From RGIG3701 sp017403345 (GTDB lineage: Bacteria > Planctomycetota > Planctomycetia > Pirellulales > Thermoguttaceae), in assembly GCA_017403345.1 (NCBI GenBank), contig JAFQOH010000099.1, positions 1-31,169 on the forward strand: DNA of 31,169 nt, given 5' to 3'. The position numbers were made by a program, and so were the translations under genes. Under the pieces are notes generated by a model that saw only the letters and a list, made by a program, of their open reading frames with translations, was not told the origin of the DNA and did no database searches. Of this stretch, positions 23,682 through 31,169 are shown one piece after another (the stretch's first letter is position 1; every line of letters starts with the position of its first letter).

Positions 23682-23685
23682 ACAA

Positions 23686-23980
23686 CTGCGTACCGATCCG
23701 GGGCGCGGTTTTTACCACTGAAAACACTGAAAACACTGAAAACACTGAAAACACTGAAAACACTGAAGAGGCACTGAAAGACTCTGAAAGGGAAGAGAAA
23801 AAAGGCTGAAAAAATCCTGACACGAATTTCACGGAAGGCACAAAATGGATTTTTAAAAACATTTCGTGAGATCCATGTTTTTTCGCACTTTTCGTGTTCC
23901 TTTTTCTGCGTACTTCTGCGTACTTCTGCGGCTTTTCAGTGCTCTCTGTGGTGAAACAGATACGCAGCTGCCGGAAGATC
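23686..23980 (+). repeat. interspersed foldback element, copy B
   Basis: This intergenic segment repeats, in the same order, the motifs of the element at 15705-15987 read on the minus strand: TGCGTACCGATC (23687-23698), CACTGAAAA words, GAGAAAAAAGG, CCTGACACGAATTTCAC, TTTTCGTGTTCC, CTTTTCAGTGCTCTCTGTGGTGAAAC and a right end ATACGCAGCTGCCGGAAGAT. The right end matches that of copy A at 17 of 23 positions. The left end has kept only the inner part of the terminal repeat. The right arm is again roughly complementary to the left. It starts five bases after the stop codon of the small membrane protein. The remaining 23981-24186 contains the promoter of the next gene and nothing else recognised. 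Confidence 0.85.
23717..23770 (+). repeat. 9-base microrepeat inside element B
   Basis: ACTGAAAAC is repeated five times exactly from 23717 to 23761, followed by one variant copy (ACTGAAGAG). The same word occurs singly and inverted in the right arm and in element A, so this is a local expansion of an arm motif. Confidence 0.95.
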
Positions 23981-24102
23981 ACAGATCACATTCGACAGAC
24001 CGTCCTGCCCCCCCAAAAAGAGCATTTTGGCGGGTCAGGACCATTTTACGGGCGGATTTTTGGAAAATTTGGATAAGCAAAACAAATTCTGTGCCGGACT
24101 CC

Positions 24103-24131
24103 TTGACTTTTCTCTCTCTTTTTGCTAAAAT
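24103..24131 (+). promoter_or_regulatory. promoter for the Gfo/Idh/MocA gene
   Basis: TTGACT (24103-24108) and TAAAAT (24126-24131) are 17 bases apart, each with one mismatch to the sigma70 consensus. The leader to the ATG at 24187 would be about 50 bases. Confidence 0.7.
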
Positions 24132-24186
24132 GAAGTTCATGAAAATTTGATTTTCCCCATCCTTTAACCCAAAATGGAAACGAACC

Positions 24187-25287
24187 ATGAAAAAATACGG
24201 ATTTGCCATCATCGGCTGCGGAATGATCTCAAACTTCCACGCAAAAGCCATCGAATCTCTCGAAAACGCGAAACTGGTCGCCTGCTACGACGTTTTCAAA
24301 GCCTCGGCCGAACGTCTTGCGGAACAGACCGGCTGCCGTGCGTATGACGACTTGGACGCGATGCTGGCGGATCCGGAAGTCGAGATCGTGACCATCGGTA
24401 CGCCGAGCGGAGCGCATCTTGAACCGGCACTTGCCGCTGCGAAAGCCGGAAAGCACCTCATCGTCGAGAAACCGCTTGAGATCACGCTGGAACGCTGCGA
24501 CCAGATCATCGCCGCATGCAAAGAAAAGAACGTCAAGCTCGCGACCGTCTTCCACAGCCGATTCCATGACTCGAGCGTCACCCTGAAAAACGCGATCGAT
24601 TCCGGCCGATTCGGCAAACTGACCGTCGGGGATACCTACGTGAAATGGTTCCGGACCCAGCAGTATTACGACAGCGGCGCGTGGCGCGGAACGTGGGCGC
24701 TGGACGGCGGAGGCGCGCTCATGAATCAGGCGATCCACAGCGTCGATCTCCTCACGTGGCTGATGGGACCCGTCGTTGAGATCCGCTCGATCATCGACTG
24801 CCTCGATCACGAACGTATCGAAGTCGAAGACACAGCCGTCGCTTCCCTGCGTTTCGCCAACGGTGCGCTCGGAGTCATTGAAGCAAGTACCGCGATCTAT
24901 CCCGGCTACCTGAAAAAAGTGGAGATCCACGGCTCAAAAGGCTCCGCCACGATCGAGGAAGAAGACATCGTCCGCTGGGATTTCGCAGAAGAAGCTCCGG
25001 AAGATGCCAAAGTAAAGGAAGAAATGGCCAATTCCAAAAGCTCCGGCGGCGGTGCGGCCGATCCATCGGCGATCAGCTTCAAAGGACACGCGAAACTCTT
25101 CGCCGACATGATCCGCGCGATCGAAACCGATACGGAACCCAAAGTCAATGGTCCGGAAGGCCGACGCTCCGTCGAGATCATTCTCGGGATCTACGCCGCG
25201 GCAGAATCCGGCCAAGCCGTCCAGCTCCCGCTCGCCAAAGACCCGGAATTGAAGTGCAAGGCAGACAAATGCGTCAAAAAAACCTGA
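24187..25287 (+). CDS. Gfo/Idh/MocA family NAD(P)-dependent oxidoreductase
   Basis: These enzymes oxidise or reduce sugars, inositols and related compounds. The 366-residue product is of normal length. It has a Rossmann nucleotide site (GCGMIS, 10-15), the EKP motif (94-96) with Lys95 near the catalytic centre, and the C-terminal domain motif GGGALMNQAIHSVDLL (174-189) in which His184 and Asp187 are the usual catalytic or substrate-binding residues. There is no signal peptide, so it acts in the cytoplasm. The substrate cannot be told. It has its own promoter. The start lacks a clear Shine-Dalgarno site, but the beta-strand start MKKYGFAIIGCG is typical. Confidence 0.93.
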   Translation: MKKYGFAIIGCGMISNFHAKAIESLENAKLVACYDVFKASAERLAEQTGCRAYDDLDAMLADPEVEIVTIGTPSGAHLEPALAAAKAGKHLIVEKPLEITLERCDQIIAACKEKNVKLATVFHSRFHDSSVTLKNAIDSGRFGKLTVGDTYVKWFRTQQYYDSGAWRGTWALDGGGALMNQAIHSVDLLTWLMGPVVEIRSIIDCLDHERIEVEDTAVASLRFANGALGVIEASTAIYPGYLKKVEIHGSKGSATIEEEDIVRWDFAEEAPEDAKVKEEMANSKSSGGGAADPSAISFKGHAKLFADMIRAIETDTEPKVNGPEGRRSVEIILGIYAAAESGQAVQLPLAKDPELKCKADKCVKKT

Positions 25288-25577
25288 CTGTCGGTAAGAC
25301 GTTGTGTCTCTGAACGGACCGAAAACCGGAAGTCCCCATTCGGTGTTCTCGCACAAGGTACTGGCTTCCGGGCGCAAACGCACGATTATTCCATTTGTAT
25401 GTTTTGCGACGGCAAGAAAATCGTTTCCTTGAAAAAAAAGGCTCGAAAACCGTCAATTTTCGTCCGGATCATGCCCGATAAATCAAGAAATAGATGACAG
25501 AAGAAGCGCGTTAATGTTTTTCGCGCGGTTGGATTTAACATAAAATTCGTAAATCGAATTTCATTGGGAGAGAAACT
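25288..25577. other. 290-base gap with a small hairpin before the GM-rich protein gene
   Basis: No gene is supported here. A TAAAAT box (25541-25546) lacks a good -35. AAATTCG (25543-25549) and CGAATTT (25555-25561) form an inverted repeat between that box and the ribosome site, which could be a 5' stabilising hairpin or an operator. Confidence 0.35.
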
Positions 25578-26378
25578 ATGTCCCGTATTTTCACCTCGGC
25601 ACTCAGCCTCCTTCTCGTCTTGGCACTCGGTACGTTTGCCATGGCAGACAATGCGGCCAAAGAAGCCAAAGCTAAAGTTCGTGATCTCGCCAAAAATGCC
25701 CAAACGGTGAAACTCAGCGACAAAGCCCTTGACGGTGCCGCTGAAGTTGACCTTTTCCAAGCGATCGAAGATGACCAGATCGAAGTAGGCGTCATTCAGG
25801 GCGCGATGAAAGGCGGCAAGCTCTTCATCAAAAATAAAACGGAAAAACCGTTGAGTGTCCGCATCCCGAAAGCCTTCGGAACCCGCCCCGTCATGGGACA
25901 GGATATGGGCATGGGCGGCGGAAACCAGCTCATAGGCGGAAACGGTATGGGCATGGGCGGCGGTATGGGCATGGGCGGCGGTATGGGCGGCTTCCAGAAT
26001 ATCCCGCCGGAAAAAGTCACGGCCGTCAAGTTTCAGTCGGTCTGCTTGGAATACGGAAAACCTGAACCGAATGCAAACGTGGCTTACGAGATCTGCCCGA
26101 TCGAAGAATGCACGAAAAAACCGGAAGTCATTTTCCTCGTTGAATCTCTTCATGCTGTAGACCTCCGCAGTGCGCAGTTTGCCGCATGGCACATGAACAG
26201 CGAAACCCCGGTCGAACACCTCGCGTCCGAGACCGTCCTTCACGCTAACGGTGTCCGTTCGACGAACTTCTCCCGTCAAGAAGTGCAGCAGGGACTCCAG
26301 CTCATCCAGATGTCCCGTGCAGCTACGGCTGAAAAGATTTCCGATGACGCTTCTTCCTCCTCGTCGTCCGGATATTGA
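25578..26378 (+). CDS. secreted protein with Gly-Met repeats, function unknown
   Basis: The 266-residue product has a signal peptide (hydrophobic 8-20, Ala-Met-Ala cleavage after residue 23). The N-terminal half (about 40-100) reads VGVIQGAMKGGKLFIKNKTEKPLSVRIPKAFGTRPV, which looks like a small beta-domain. A Gly/Met block follows (106-139) with GMGMGGG repeats, encoded in part by two exact 18-base copies (25944-25961, 25962-25979). The second half (about 145-250) has four Cys-containing or aromatic segments and ends in a Ser run. Gly-Met blocks of this kind are frequent in planctomycete exported proteins but no role is known to me. GGGAG lies seven bases before the ATG at 25578, and a terminator follows. 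Confidence 0.8.
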   Translation: MSRIFTSALSLLLVLALGTFAMADNAAKEAKAKVRDLAKNAQTVKLSDKALDGAAEVDLFQAIEDDQIEVGVIQGAMKGGKLFIKNKTEKPLSVRIPKAFGTRPVMGQDMGMGGGNQLIGGNGMGMGGGMGMGGGMGGFQNIPPEKVTAVKFQSVCLEYGKPEPNANVAYEICPIEECTKKPEVIFLVESLHAVDLRSAQFAAWHMNSETPVEHLASETVLHANGVRSTNFSRQEVQQGLQLIQMSRAATAEKISDDASSSSSSGY

Positions 26379-26410
26379 AAACGAAGTGAAATTAAAAACT
26401 AAAAATTAAA

Positions 26411-26438
26411 ACGGGTGCCTTGGTACCCGTTTTTTTTA
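26411..26438. terminator. rho-independent terminator, probably bidirectional
   Basis: ACGGGTGCC (26411-26419) pairs with GGTACCCGT (26422-26430) with one G-T pair and a very short loop, then T8 on the plus strand. On the minus strand the stem is followed by TTTTAATTTTT, so it can also stop transcription of the CNNM gene that ends at 26561. Confidence 0.85.
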
Positions 26439-26560
26439 TCTGCATTTCGGCTGCACTTTTTCTTCAAATGCAAACGACACCGTCATAAAAAAGCTCATCC
26501 ACTCCGAATGTACCCGTTCACTCGGGGAAAATGAACCTAAAACGCATGATCCTAACCCTC

Positions 26561-27526
26561 TCAAGAATGTTGAAGCTGCCGTAAAACAGCTCCAATAAAC
26601 TCCCCTTTCACGTTTTTCAAAACAGCAAAAGGTACTTCAGCACTAAACATTTTCCCCATTGCGCTCGCAAAACGGGTCGAAACGGGCAGCGTCAAGAGAG
26701 GACGCAGAGGAAGCGGCTCACCTTCTTTCATGAGAAGCAGATCATGGAAGAAACAAAATCCCTCAAGATGTGACTTTACATTGACATTAGGATTTTTCTG
26801 TACCAAGACCCACCCCGCTCCGAATTTCCGAGCCGTCTGGATCATTTCTTCGCGCATCATTTTCTCATGAATGACCGGAAATTTCTTCAGCGGCACGGAA
26901 TATTTACTCAACGGAACCGTCTGCAGCTGAAGGATCCTGACAGCAAGAGTTTCCTGTACAGGATGCAGGATCCCCGCACTCTTTCCTTCACCGATCATCT
27001 GCTTCAACTCCGCATCCGACATCTGAAGAGCGTATTGTGTATTTTTTTCTCCCAAAAGCCATGCAATGAGAAAATTCAAACCGCTAAGAAAAAGACTCAC
27101 CGGCAAAAAAATCGGCACGAGGATCCAAAAAAACGGAACACTGAGTTTCAGAAGGCGGTTCGGCAAAAGCAAAAAAATGCTTTTCGGAAGCAGTTCACCG
27201 TAAATGAAAACGAACGGCGTCGCAACCACCGTCGAAAGCAAAGCAGCCGAAGAATCCGGAAAAAGGACCTGAAAGATCAAAACAGCTCCCAGCGATACAA
27301 AATTATTCGCCAGATTGTTGCCAAGCAAAACTGTCGAAATGAAGATCGGAGGATGATTTACCAACCAAAGCAGAAATCGCGACCTCCGGCTCCCAAGAAG
27401 TGCCTCCAGTACGACTTTTGCTTTGGAAGCCCGATAGAAACCGATCTCCGTCCCGCTGAAAAAAAAGCTGGCCGTCATGCCTCCGCAAAAAATTGCGAGT
27501 GCCGTCAAAAAATCTGCAATTTCCAT
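26561..27526 (-). CDS. CNNM (DUF21) domain membrane protein, CorC/HlyC-type
   Basis: The 321-residue product has the CNNM transmembrane domain: SGTEIGFYR (24-32) in place of the usual SASETA, GNNLANNF (69-76), GELLPKS (110-116), and hydrophobic helices around 5-25, 60-87, 95-112 and 130-158. A cytoplasmic part follows with QMSDAELKQMIGEGKSAGIL and a degenerate CBS-pair-like region. The C-terminal CorC_HlyC domain of longer relatives is absent. Such proteins are linked to divalent cation transport, mainly magnesium, though this is inferred from the family. The ATG at 27526 has GAGGG eight bases upstream; the frame is open from a TTG at 27556. It lies 96 bases after the sialidase gene on the same strand. 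Confidence 0.85.
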   Translation of the reverse strand: MEIADFLTALAIFCGGMTASFFFSGTEIGFYRASKAKVVLEALLGSRRSRFLLWLVNHPPIFISTVLLGNNLANNFVSLGAVLIFQVLFPDSSAALLSTVVATPFVFIYGELLPKSIFLLLPNRLLKLSVPFFWILVPIFLPVSLFLSGLNFLIAWLLGEKNTQYALQMSDAELKQMIGEGKSAGILHPVQETLAVRILQLQTVPLSKYSVPLKKFPVIHEKMMREEMIQTARKFGAGWVLVQKNPNVNVKSHLEGFCFFHDLLLMKEGEPLPLRPLLTLPVSTRFASAMGKMFSAEVPFAVLKNVKGEFIGAVLRQLQHS

Positions 27527-27622
27527 GCCCGTTCCCTCAAAAATTCTCAAACTCAAGAACTCGGTTCTTCCAAACCGTTTTCATGAGAAAATTCCCGATG
27601 GATCATCCATCAAAAATCAGGG

Positions 27623-28951
27623 TCACTTTTTCCCAATTTCCTCCACTCCCTGGAACCACTCAGGACCGATTTCCCGGCCAAGGAGGTAGCGTTTTCGGTC
27701 TGGGAACCAGAGGATCCCTTTACCGTCCCGAACCGTGTAGCTCGTGTAGAACGAATTGCCCCCCTTGCGCGGTGCGAAAAGCTGCGGCTCGGTAAACCAG
27801 ATCGGCTGATGCGCACCTTCAACGTACTTTCCTGCAATCAGATAGAGGGGCCCACGTGCTTGGTAGGCCGTCTGTTTCTCAAACTGAAAATCAAACGTAT
27901 TGTGGACCAGCGCGAAATAGTATCCGCTCGCGGCCTCGCATCCTTTCCAGTCGTAAAGCGGTGCGGGAGAACGCGGATGAAGGTACGGTTTTCCGCCGTC
28001 ACGATCCCGCAAAATTTCAGGACGAGACCACGTTCTTCCGCCGTCTGCACTGACCGTCCAGTACGGATACCCGCCGTCTGTGCGCATCATGACGAAAAGA
28101 CGTCCGTCGGGAAGTTTCACCGGAGCGGCTTCTTCGCACGCATTCTGTCCCGGAAAAACGATCTGGTCCCCGGTCAGACAGAGGATCTGATCTTTTTCTG
28201 TCGAAAATGCCGTGATCCGAATATCTTCCACATTTGGATCTTCATCAATATTCTCAAACTGCCAGAATTCGATCCCGCATCCGCCCTTTCCATGATGTGA
28301 GGAACCAACAAAATATTTACCGTCCTCGCCAAGCCGAAGCGGCCGCTGCCAATTGCACCATGACGTCGGAATGGAAACATCATCCGGATCTTTCCACGTG
28401 CGCGGGATCTTCACCTGACGCGGCGCGGACCAGGTCTCACCGTCATTATCCGAATAAATTCCGAAACAGTCGCCGCAGTGTGGTCCGCGGGAGGTCGTCT
28501 GCTGATTCCAGAGAAGGTAGATCCTGCCGGAACGGGAGATCATCGGCTGCTGCCAGCTGGCGAGAAGCTGCGGATTTTTTTTGTTCGGTGAGCCGGCAAG
28601 TACTTGGACCGGTGTCCAGGTCAAACCGCCGTCGGAACTTTTGGAAAATGCGATATGCTGGTCAATGTCTGACTCACGGGTCGCCTGCGTCCAAAATGCC
28701 AGCAAAAGACCGTTTTCTTTGGAAATGACCTGAAAATGGTCATTGTACGTGTCGCCGAGGACCATGCTGTCTCTTTTCGGCGTAAAAACGACGTAATCCG
28801 GTTTGTTTACCAGAAGTTCCGCCGCGTAATTGGAAAGCTCACCAGGTGCATTTTCAAAGGATGCCGCGATCTTCCGCGCATGTTCCGACTGCGCCATACA
28901 GAAAGAGGCTGAAATCAAAAAAATCACCAAACCAGGCAGGAAATTGCGCAT
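27623..28951 (-). CDS. secreted BNR-repeat sialidase-like protein
   Basis: The 442-residue product starts with a signal peptide (MRNFLPGLVIFLISASFCMA, cleavage after Ala20). It has three Asp-box motifs of the six-bladed sialidase fold: SSDGGLTW (105-112), SDNDGETW (167-174) and SADGGRTW (301-308). Arg-containing strands such as WQQPMISRSGRIYLLWN and KLPDGRLFVMMRTDGG fit the arginine-rich active centre. It may cleave sialic acid or a related sugar outside the cytoplasm; relatives with other substrates exist. The frame is open to 29113, but the ATG at 28951 starts the signal and has GTGAGG six bases upstream. It lies between the CNNM gene and the Tat-exported isomerase-like gene, all on the minus strand. 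Confidence 0.88.
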   Translation of the reverse strand: MRNFLPGLVIFLISASFCMAQSEHARKIAASFENAPGELSNYAAELLVNKPDYVVFTPKRDSMVLGDTYNDHFQVISKENGLLLAFWTQATRESDIDQHIAFSKSSDGGLTWTPVQVLAGSPNKKNPQLLASWQQPMISRSGRIYLLWNQQTTSRGPHCGDCFGIYSDNDGETWSAPRQVKIPRTWKDPDDVSIPTSWCNWQRPLRLGEDGKYFVGSSHHGKGGCGIEFWQFENIDEDPNVEDIRITAFSTEKDQILCLTGDQIVFPGQNACEEAAPVKLPDGRLFVMMRTDGGYPYWTVSADGGRTWSRPEILRDRDGGKPYLHPRSPAPLYDWKGCEAASGYYFALVHNTFDFQFEKQTAYQARGPLYLIAGKYVEGAHQPIWFTEPQLFAPRKGGNSFYTSYTVRDGKGILWFPDRKRYLLGREIGPEWFQGVEEIGKK

Positions 28952-29100
28952 AAAAAACCTCACCAAATAACAAATTCCACACTTTTCATCGTTTCGAACC
29001 TCGAATCGGTCGGGAACGGTACATCTCCGGCTCTGTTGCCGACCTATCGATCTCACTGAATGAACTCCGAATCCCATTCCCGTATCGATCGTATTGAATG

Positions 29101-29132
29101 ACCGCCTCACCAACCGGAGTCTGCGAGGCGGT
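29101..29132 (-). terminator. perfect 8-bp hairpin after the isomerase-like gene
   Basis: ACCGCCTC (29101-29108) pairs with GAGGCGGT (29125-29132) around a 16-base loop, nine bases after the stop codon at 29141. No T-run follows on the minus strand, so it may attenuate transcription or protect the 3' end rather than terminate. Two TATCGATC...TTGAATGA copies (29045 and 29083, 38 bases apart) lie beside it. Confidence 0.4.
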
Positions 29133-29140
29133 GAATCCGT

Positions 29141-30169
29141 CTATTTCGCGGCCATGGCATCACGAAGAAGCGCGAGGCTGCGGGGAATCGCGGTGCTGAT
29201 GTCTTCCGCACCTTCAAATTCAAGCGAAATGTACCCTCTGTAGTTGGTTTTACGCAGGATCTCCGCGATCTTGTAGTAATCGAGGTTCAGCGTATACCAG
29301 TTTCCGCCGCCGAAATACGTCTTGGCCTGAACCAGGACCGCATACGGCGCGAGGGCCTCGATCTGCTCGTAAACATTCTCCAGGAAGCAGCCCGTATCGA
29401 GCGTCGCTCGCAGCCAGGGCGATTTAATGGCTTCGATGATCCGGATCACACCGGCGGCCGTCCGTCCAAGCCCCCAATGATTTTCCAATCCAAGCACCAC
29501 TCCGCATTCCTGTGCCGTCTTCACGCATTCCGCAATACTGTCGATGACCCACGGAAAGCCGTCTTCTTCCGTGTATCCCTCGATCGAAGGCTCGATCCCC
29601 TTGTTCTTCATCAGAACGTCGAAATTCTCGCTCGTGAGCCAACGTCCGGTATTGATCCGCATGGTGGGAATGCCGAGTTTGTAGGCAAGATTAATGCTGT
29701 TTTTCGTGATCTCAATATTCTTCTTCCGAAATTCCGGATCGGGAGAAAGAAAATGCTGGTGGGTGGACAGCCCGCTAAGTGTCATGCCGCGGACGAAGGC
29801 TTCACGCTTGAGCATCTGCAGGTAGGCATCGTCGGTGCGATCCATCTGTTTTTCAAGGATCTCTACCGCGTCGAATCCCTGTTCTCCTGCCAGAGCGATG
29901 CACTGTTCGATCGTTTTGTACTCACGCCGATACCCCCAGTAAGAATAGGTCGAAACTCCGATCGGATTCGTGAGTTTTCGCCCGGAATCCGGCTTAAGAC
30001 CGGGCCGTTCGTAATGCGGATCGATCGTCTCCGGCGCGGGCGGGTCACTGGCCTGCGTATACACGATCGGGGCGGCTTCGTGAGCTTCATCCCCCTGCAC
30101 ATTCGTCATCAGAACGGCTCCTGCCGCAAGCCCGGTACTCGCCTGAACAAATTGTCTGCGTGAAATCAT
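29141..30169 (-). CDS. Tat-exported TIM-barrel sugar isomerase/epimerase-like protein
   Basis: The 342-residue product begins MISRRQFVQASTGLAAGAVLM, a twin-arginine signal (SRRQF). It is therefore exported folded, possibly with a metal bound. After a linker, residues about 65-340 form an AP-endonuclease-2/xylose-isomerase-like barrel: GVSTYSYWGY, FDAVEILE, GLENHWG, TLDTGCF, VQAKTYFGG and the end ISLEFEGAEDIS. The Glu and His in VEILE, LENHW and LEFEG are the likely metal ligands. Such proteins are common in planctomycetes next to oxidoreductases; the substrate is unknown. The frame is open to 30277, but the ATG at 30169 has AGGAG six bases before it and starts at the Tat motif. A near-consensus promoter lies upstream. 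Confidence 0.9.
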   Translation of the reverse strand: MISRRQFVQASTGLAAGAVLMTNVQGDEAHEAAPIVYTQASDPPAPETIDPHYERPGLKPDSGRKLTNPIGVSTYSYWGYRREYKTIEQCIALAGEQGFDAVEILEKQMDRTDDAYLQMLKREAFVRGMTLSGLSTHQHFLSPDPEFRKKNIEITKNSINLAYKLGIPTMRINTGRWLTSENFDVLMKNKGIEPSIEGYTEEDGFPWVIDSIAECVKTAQECGVVLGLENHWGLGRTAAGVIRIIEAIKSPWLRATLDTGCFLENVYEQIEALAPYAVLVQAKTYFGGGNWYTLNLDYYKIAEILRKTNYRGYISLEFEGAEDISTAIPRSLALLRDAMAAK

Positions 30170-30248
30170 GACTGTCTCCTGACGTAAATAAATTTTATTT
30201 CTCGAGGGAGAACTACTCGCAACGCCCCCGACATAGATCTGCGATAAT

Positions 30249-30277
30249 AGTATACCGAAATCTTCCTCAAATGTCAA
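30249..30277 (-). promoter_or_regulatory. near-consensus sigma70 promoter of the isomerase-like gene
   Basis: On the minus strand a perfect TTGACA (complement of 30272-30277) is followed after 17 bases by TATACT (complement of 30249-30254, one mismatch). It is one of the two strongest promoters seen in the window, with about 75 bases of leader. Confidence 0.8.
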
Positions 30278-30448
30278 GAGCCTGCAGAAATAAAATCCTC
30301 TGAATATCGGCGGAAATATGTGCCGAACTAAGCTGCCAGAAGATCCTCAGACTTCGCAACTCCAATAAAAAAGACTGCGTAACTCCCTTCTTTTATAAAA
30401 AAGTTGAGTTGATAACGGAATGACACACTGAAAAAGGAGGAAATTCCA

Positions 30449-30553
30449 TTGAAAACGGAGAGCCCACATTTAAGAAAAAAACCGAAGTTTCAGGTGAGTC
30501 TCCCCTTATTTTTTAATCTTCCAATCCTCAAGCCCGCTAAGCATGCAGCATAA
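30449..30553 (+). CDS. possible 34-residue small protein with a consensus ribosome site
   Basis: AAAAAGGAGG (30431-30440) is one of the strongest Shine-Dalgarno sequences in the window. Eight bases later a TTG opens a frame of 34 codons ending in TAA at 30551-30553. The product starts MKTESPHLRKKPKFQV and ends in a more hydrophobic part with LPLFFNLPILKP. It is basic and has no known relative that I recognise. The convergent membrane-protein gene stops six bases beyond. It could be a real small protein or chance. No good promoter was found. The rest of 30278-30448 shows nothing else. Confidence 0.3.
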   Translation: MKTESPHLRKKPKFQVSLPLFFNLPILKPAKHAA

Positions 30554-30559
30554 AAACGA

Positions 30560-30949
30560 TTAGAGGTTCTCGGACGATGCGCTCTGGTTTTTAAGGTCTT
30601 CCTCTCTTTTACGCGCGCCGCCAAGTTTGGAGGCAGACTGCAACAAAAAAATCCCACAACAAGCCGGCATCACTCCAGTTAGGCGCCCCATTTCAATCGA
30701 ATTTACTAACACCATGGCTAAAGCAACGAGCGCAGTCCCGCACGCAATAGCTCCAGGAGCCTTCTTTGCTAAGAAAGCCATACCAGCATAGAACAAGAAC
30801 AAGAACACATTCATCCCCAAGACTATGGGATTTTCTAATAATTCTGAAAAGACAAAAAAACCTGAAAACACCACGAGAAAAGCCAATATCCAGCACATTG
30901 TACTGATATTTTGAATAATTTCTTCGAGTGTTGATTCTTTTTGCGACAT
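30560..30949 (-). CDS. small membrane protein of unknown function
   Basis: The 129-residue product has a polar start (MSQKESTLEEIIQNIS) and four hydrophobic stretches (about 17-35, 41-61, 66-83 and 91-104). Its tail is charged (KLGGARKREEDLKNQSASSENL). AAGGAG six bases before the ATG at 30949 fixes the start. No family was recognised. It is the first gene downstream of the 16S rRNA gene on the same strand but is separated from it by a terminator. The local sequence is more AT-rich than most of the window. Confidence 0.75.
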   Translation of the reverse strand: MSQKESTLEEIIQNISTMCWILAFLVVFSGFFVFSELLENPIVLGMNVFLFLFYAGMAFLAKKAPGAIACGTALVALAMVLVNSIEMGRLTGVMPACCGIFLLQSASKLGGARKREEDLKNQSASSENL

Positions 30950-31006
30950 TCCAAACTCCTTTCTTTCTCCAAATCAACGAAAAACCGAATTCTCAACACC
31001 ATACGT

Positions 31007-31040
31007 AAAAAAAGCCTTCGAGAAAACTCTCAAAGGCTTT
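31007..31040 (-). terminator. rho-independent terminator after the 16S rRNA gene
   Basis: AAAGCCTTCGAGA (31011-31023) and TCTCAAAGGCTTT (31028-31040) form a 13-base stem with one G-T pair and a 4-base loop. On the minus strand the stem ends in seven T (complement of 31007-31013). It lies about 95 bases after the 16S 3' end and ends that transcript before any 23S or tRNA gene. Confidence 0.9.
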
Positions 31041-31127
31041 GATATACAAAAGATGAAATCACACGAAGCTCGCCAACAAGGAGTCTCCATTCTTTTTTTC
31101 ATCCAACTTATGTCGGACGTTCTAATT

Positions 31128-31169
<42 letters not shown>

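Noticed and set aside
25386..26279. 297-codon minus-strand frame opposite the GM-rich protein
   Set aside because: The GM-repeat region yields an Ala-His-Ala-His-Thr peptide on the opposite strand, a by-product of the repeats. The plus frame has signal peptide, ribosome site and terminator.
28952..29113. N-terminal extension of the sialidase by 54 codons
   Set aside because: It would bury the signal peptide. The ATG at 28951 has a good ribosome site and starts directly at the signal.

Overview
The window looks like a chromosomal segment of a member of the Planctomycetota, probably a Pirellulales-like lineage. This is an inference from gene content. The indicators are a 16S rRNA gene that ends without a linked 23S gene, a Gfo/Idh/MocA oxidoreductase, a Tat-exported TIM-barrel isomerase, a secreted sialidase, several large low-complexity lipoproteins, LolCDE-type transport genes and a greatly enlarged DnaA. 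No phage, plasmid or IS transposase gene is visible. Translation signals are mixed: several genes have clear AGGAG-type sites, while others, including der and the Gfo/Idh/MocA gene, have almost none.

Layout. Positions 1-2088 hold a minus-strand flagellar export set (fliQ, fliR and a short flhB) and, at the very edge, the first codons of another minus-strand gene with its own strong promoter. Positions 2425-5966 hold the GTPase gene der and a secreted HExxH metallopeptidase-like protein, each with its own promoter. Positions 5967-6607 are an AT-rich, structured non-coding region leading into a very unusual dnaA (6608-9079). Positions 9286-11989 carry a LolD-type ATPase and a LolC/E-type permease facing each other across a shared terminator. 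Positions 10067-15623 are a run of four minus-strand genes (permease, secreted glycosidase-like protein, lipoprotein, cytoplasmic protein of unknown role), interrupted by two small tandem-repeat arrays. Positions 16241-23133 run on the plus strand: two low-complexity lipoproteins, a hexapeptide acyltransferase and an asparagine-synthetase-like amidotransferase that lacks the glutaminase cysteine. Positions 23268-26378 hold a small membrane protein, the Gfo/Idh/MocA oxidoreductase and a GM-rich secreted protein. Positions 26561-30949 are minus-strand: a CNNM-type membrane protein, a sialidase, a Tat-exported isomerase/epimerase-like protein and a small membrane protein. The window ends in the 3' end of a 16S rRNA gene on the minus strand, with its own terminator.

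Four observations stand out. (1) Two copies of a roughly 290-bp intergenic element (15705-15987 and 23686-23980) lie in opposite orientation and share an internal order of motifs. One copy is bounded by perfect 23-bp inverted ends. (2) The dnaA product has an asparagine in Walker B, lacks the arginine finger, has a changed DNA-recognition signature and carries a domain II of about 370 residues. Two box-like sites 20 bp apart lie upstream, and an inverted repeat sits on its promoter. (3) FlhB stops just before the autocleaving NPTH domain. (4) The amidotransferase has Ser2 in place of the catalytic Cys. All functional statements rest on motif recognition by eye. No database search was possible.
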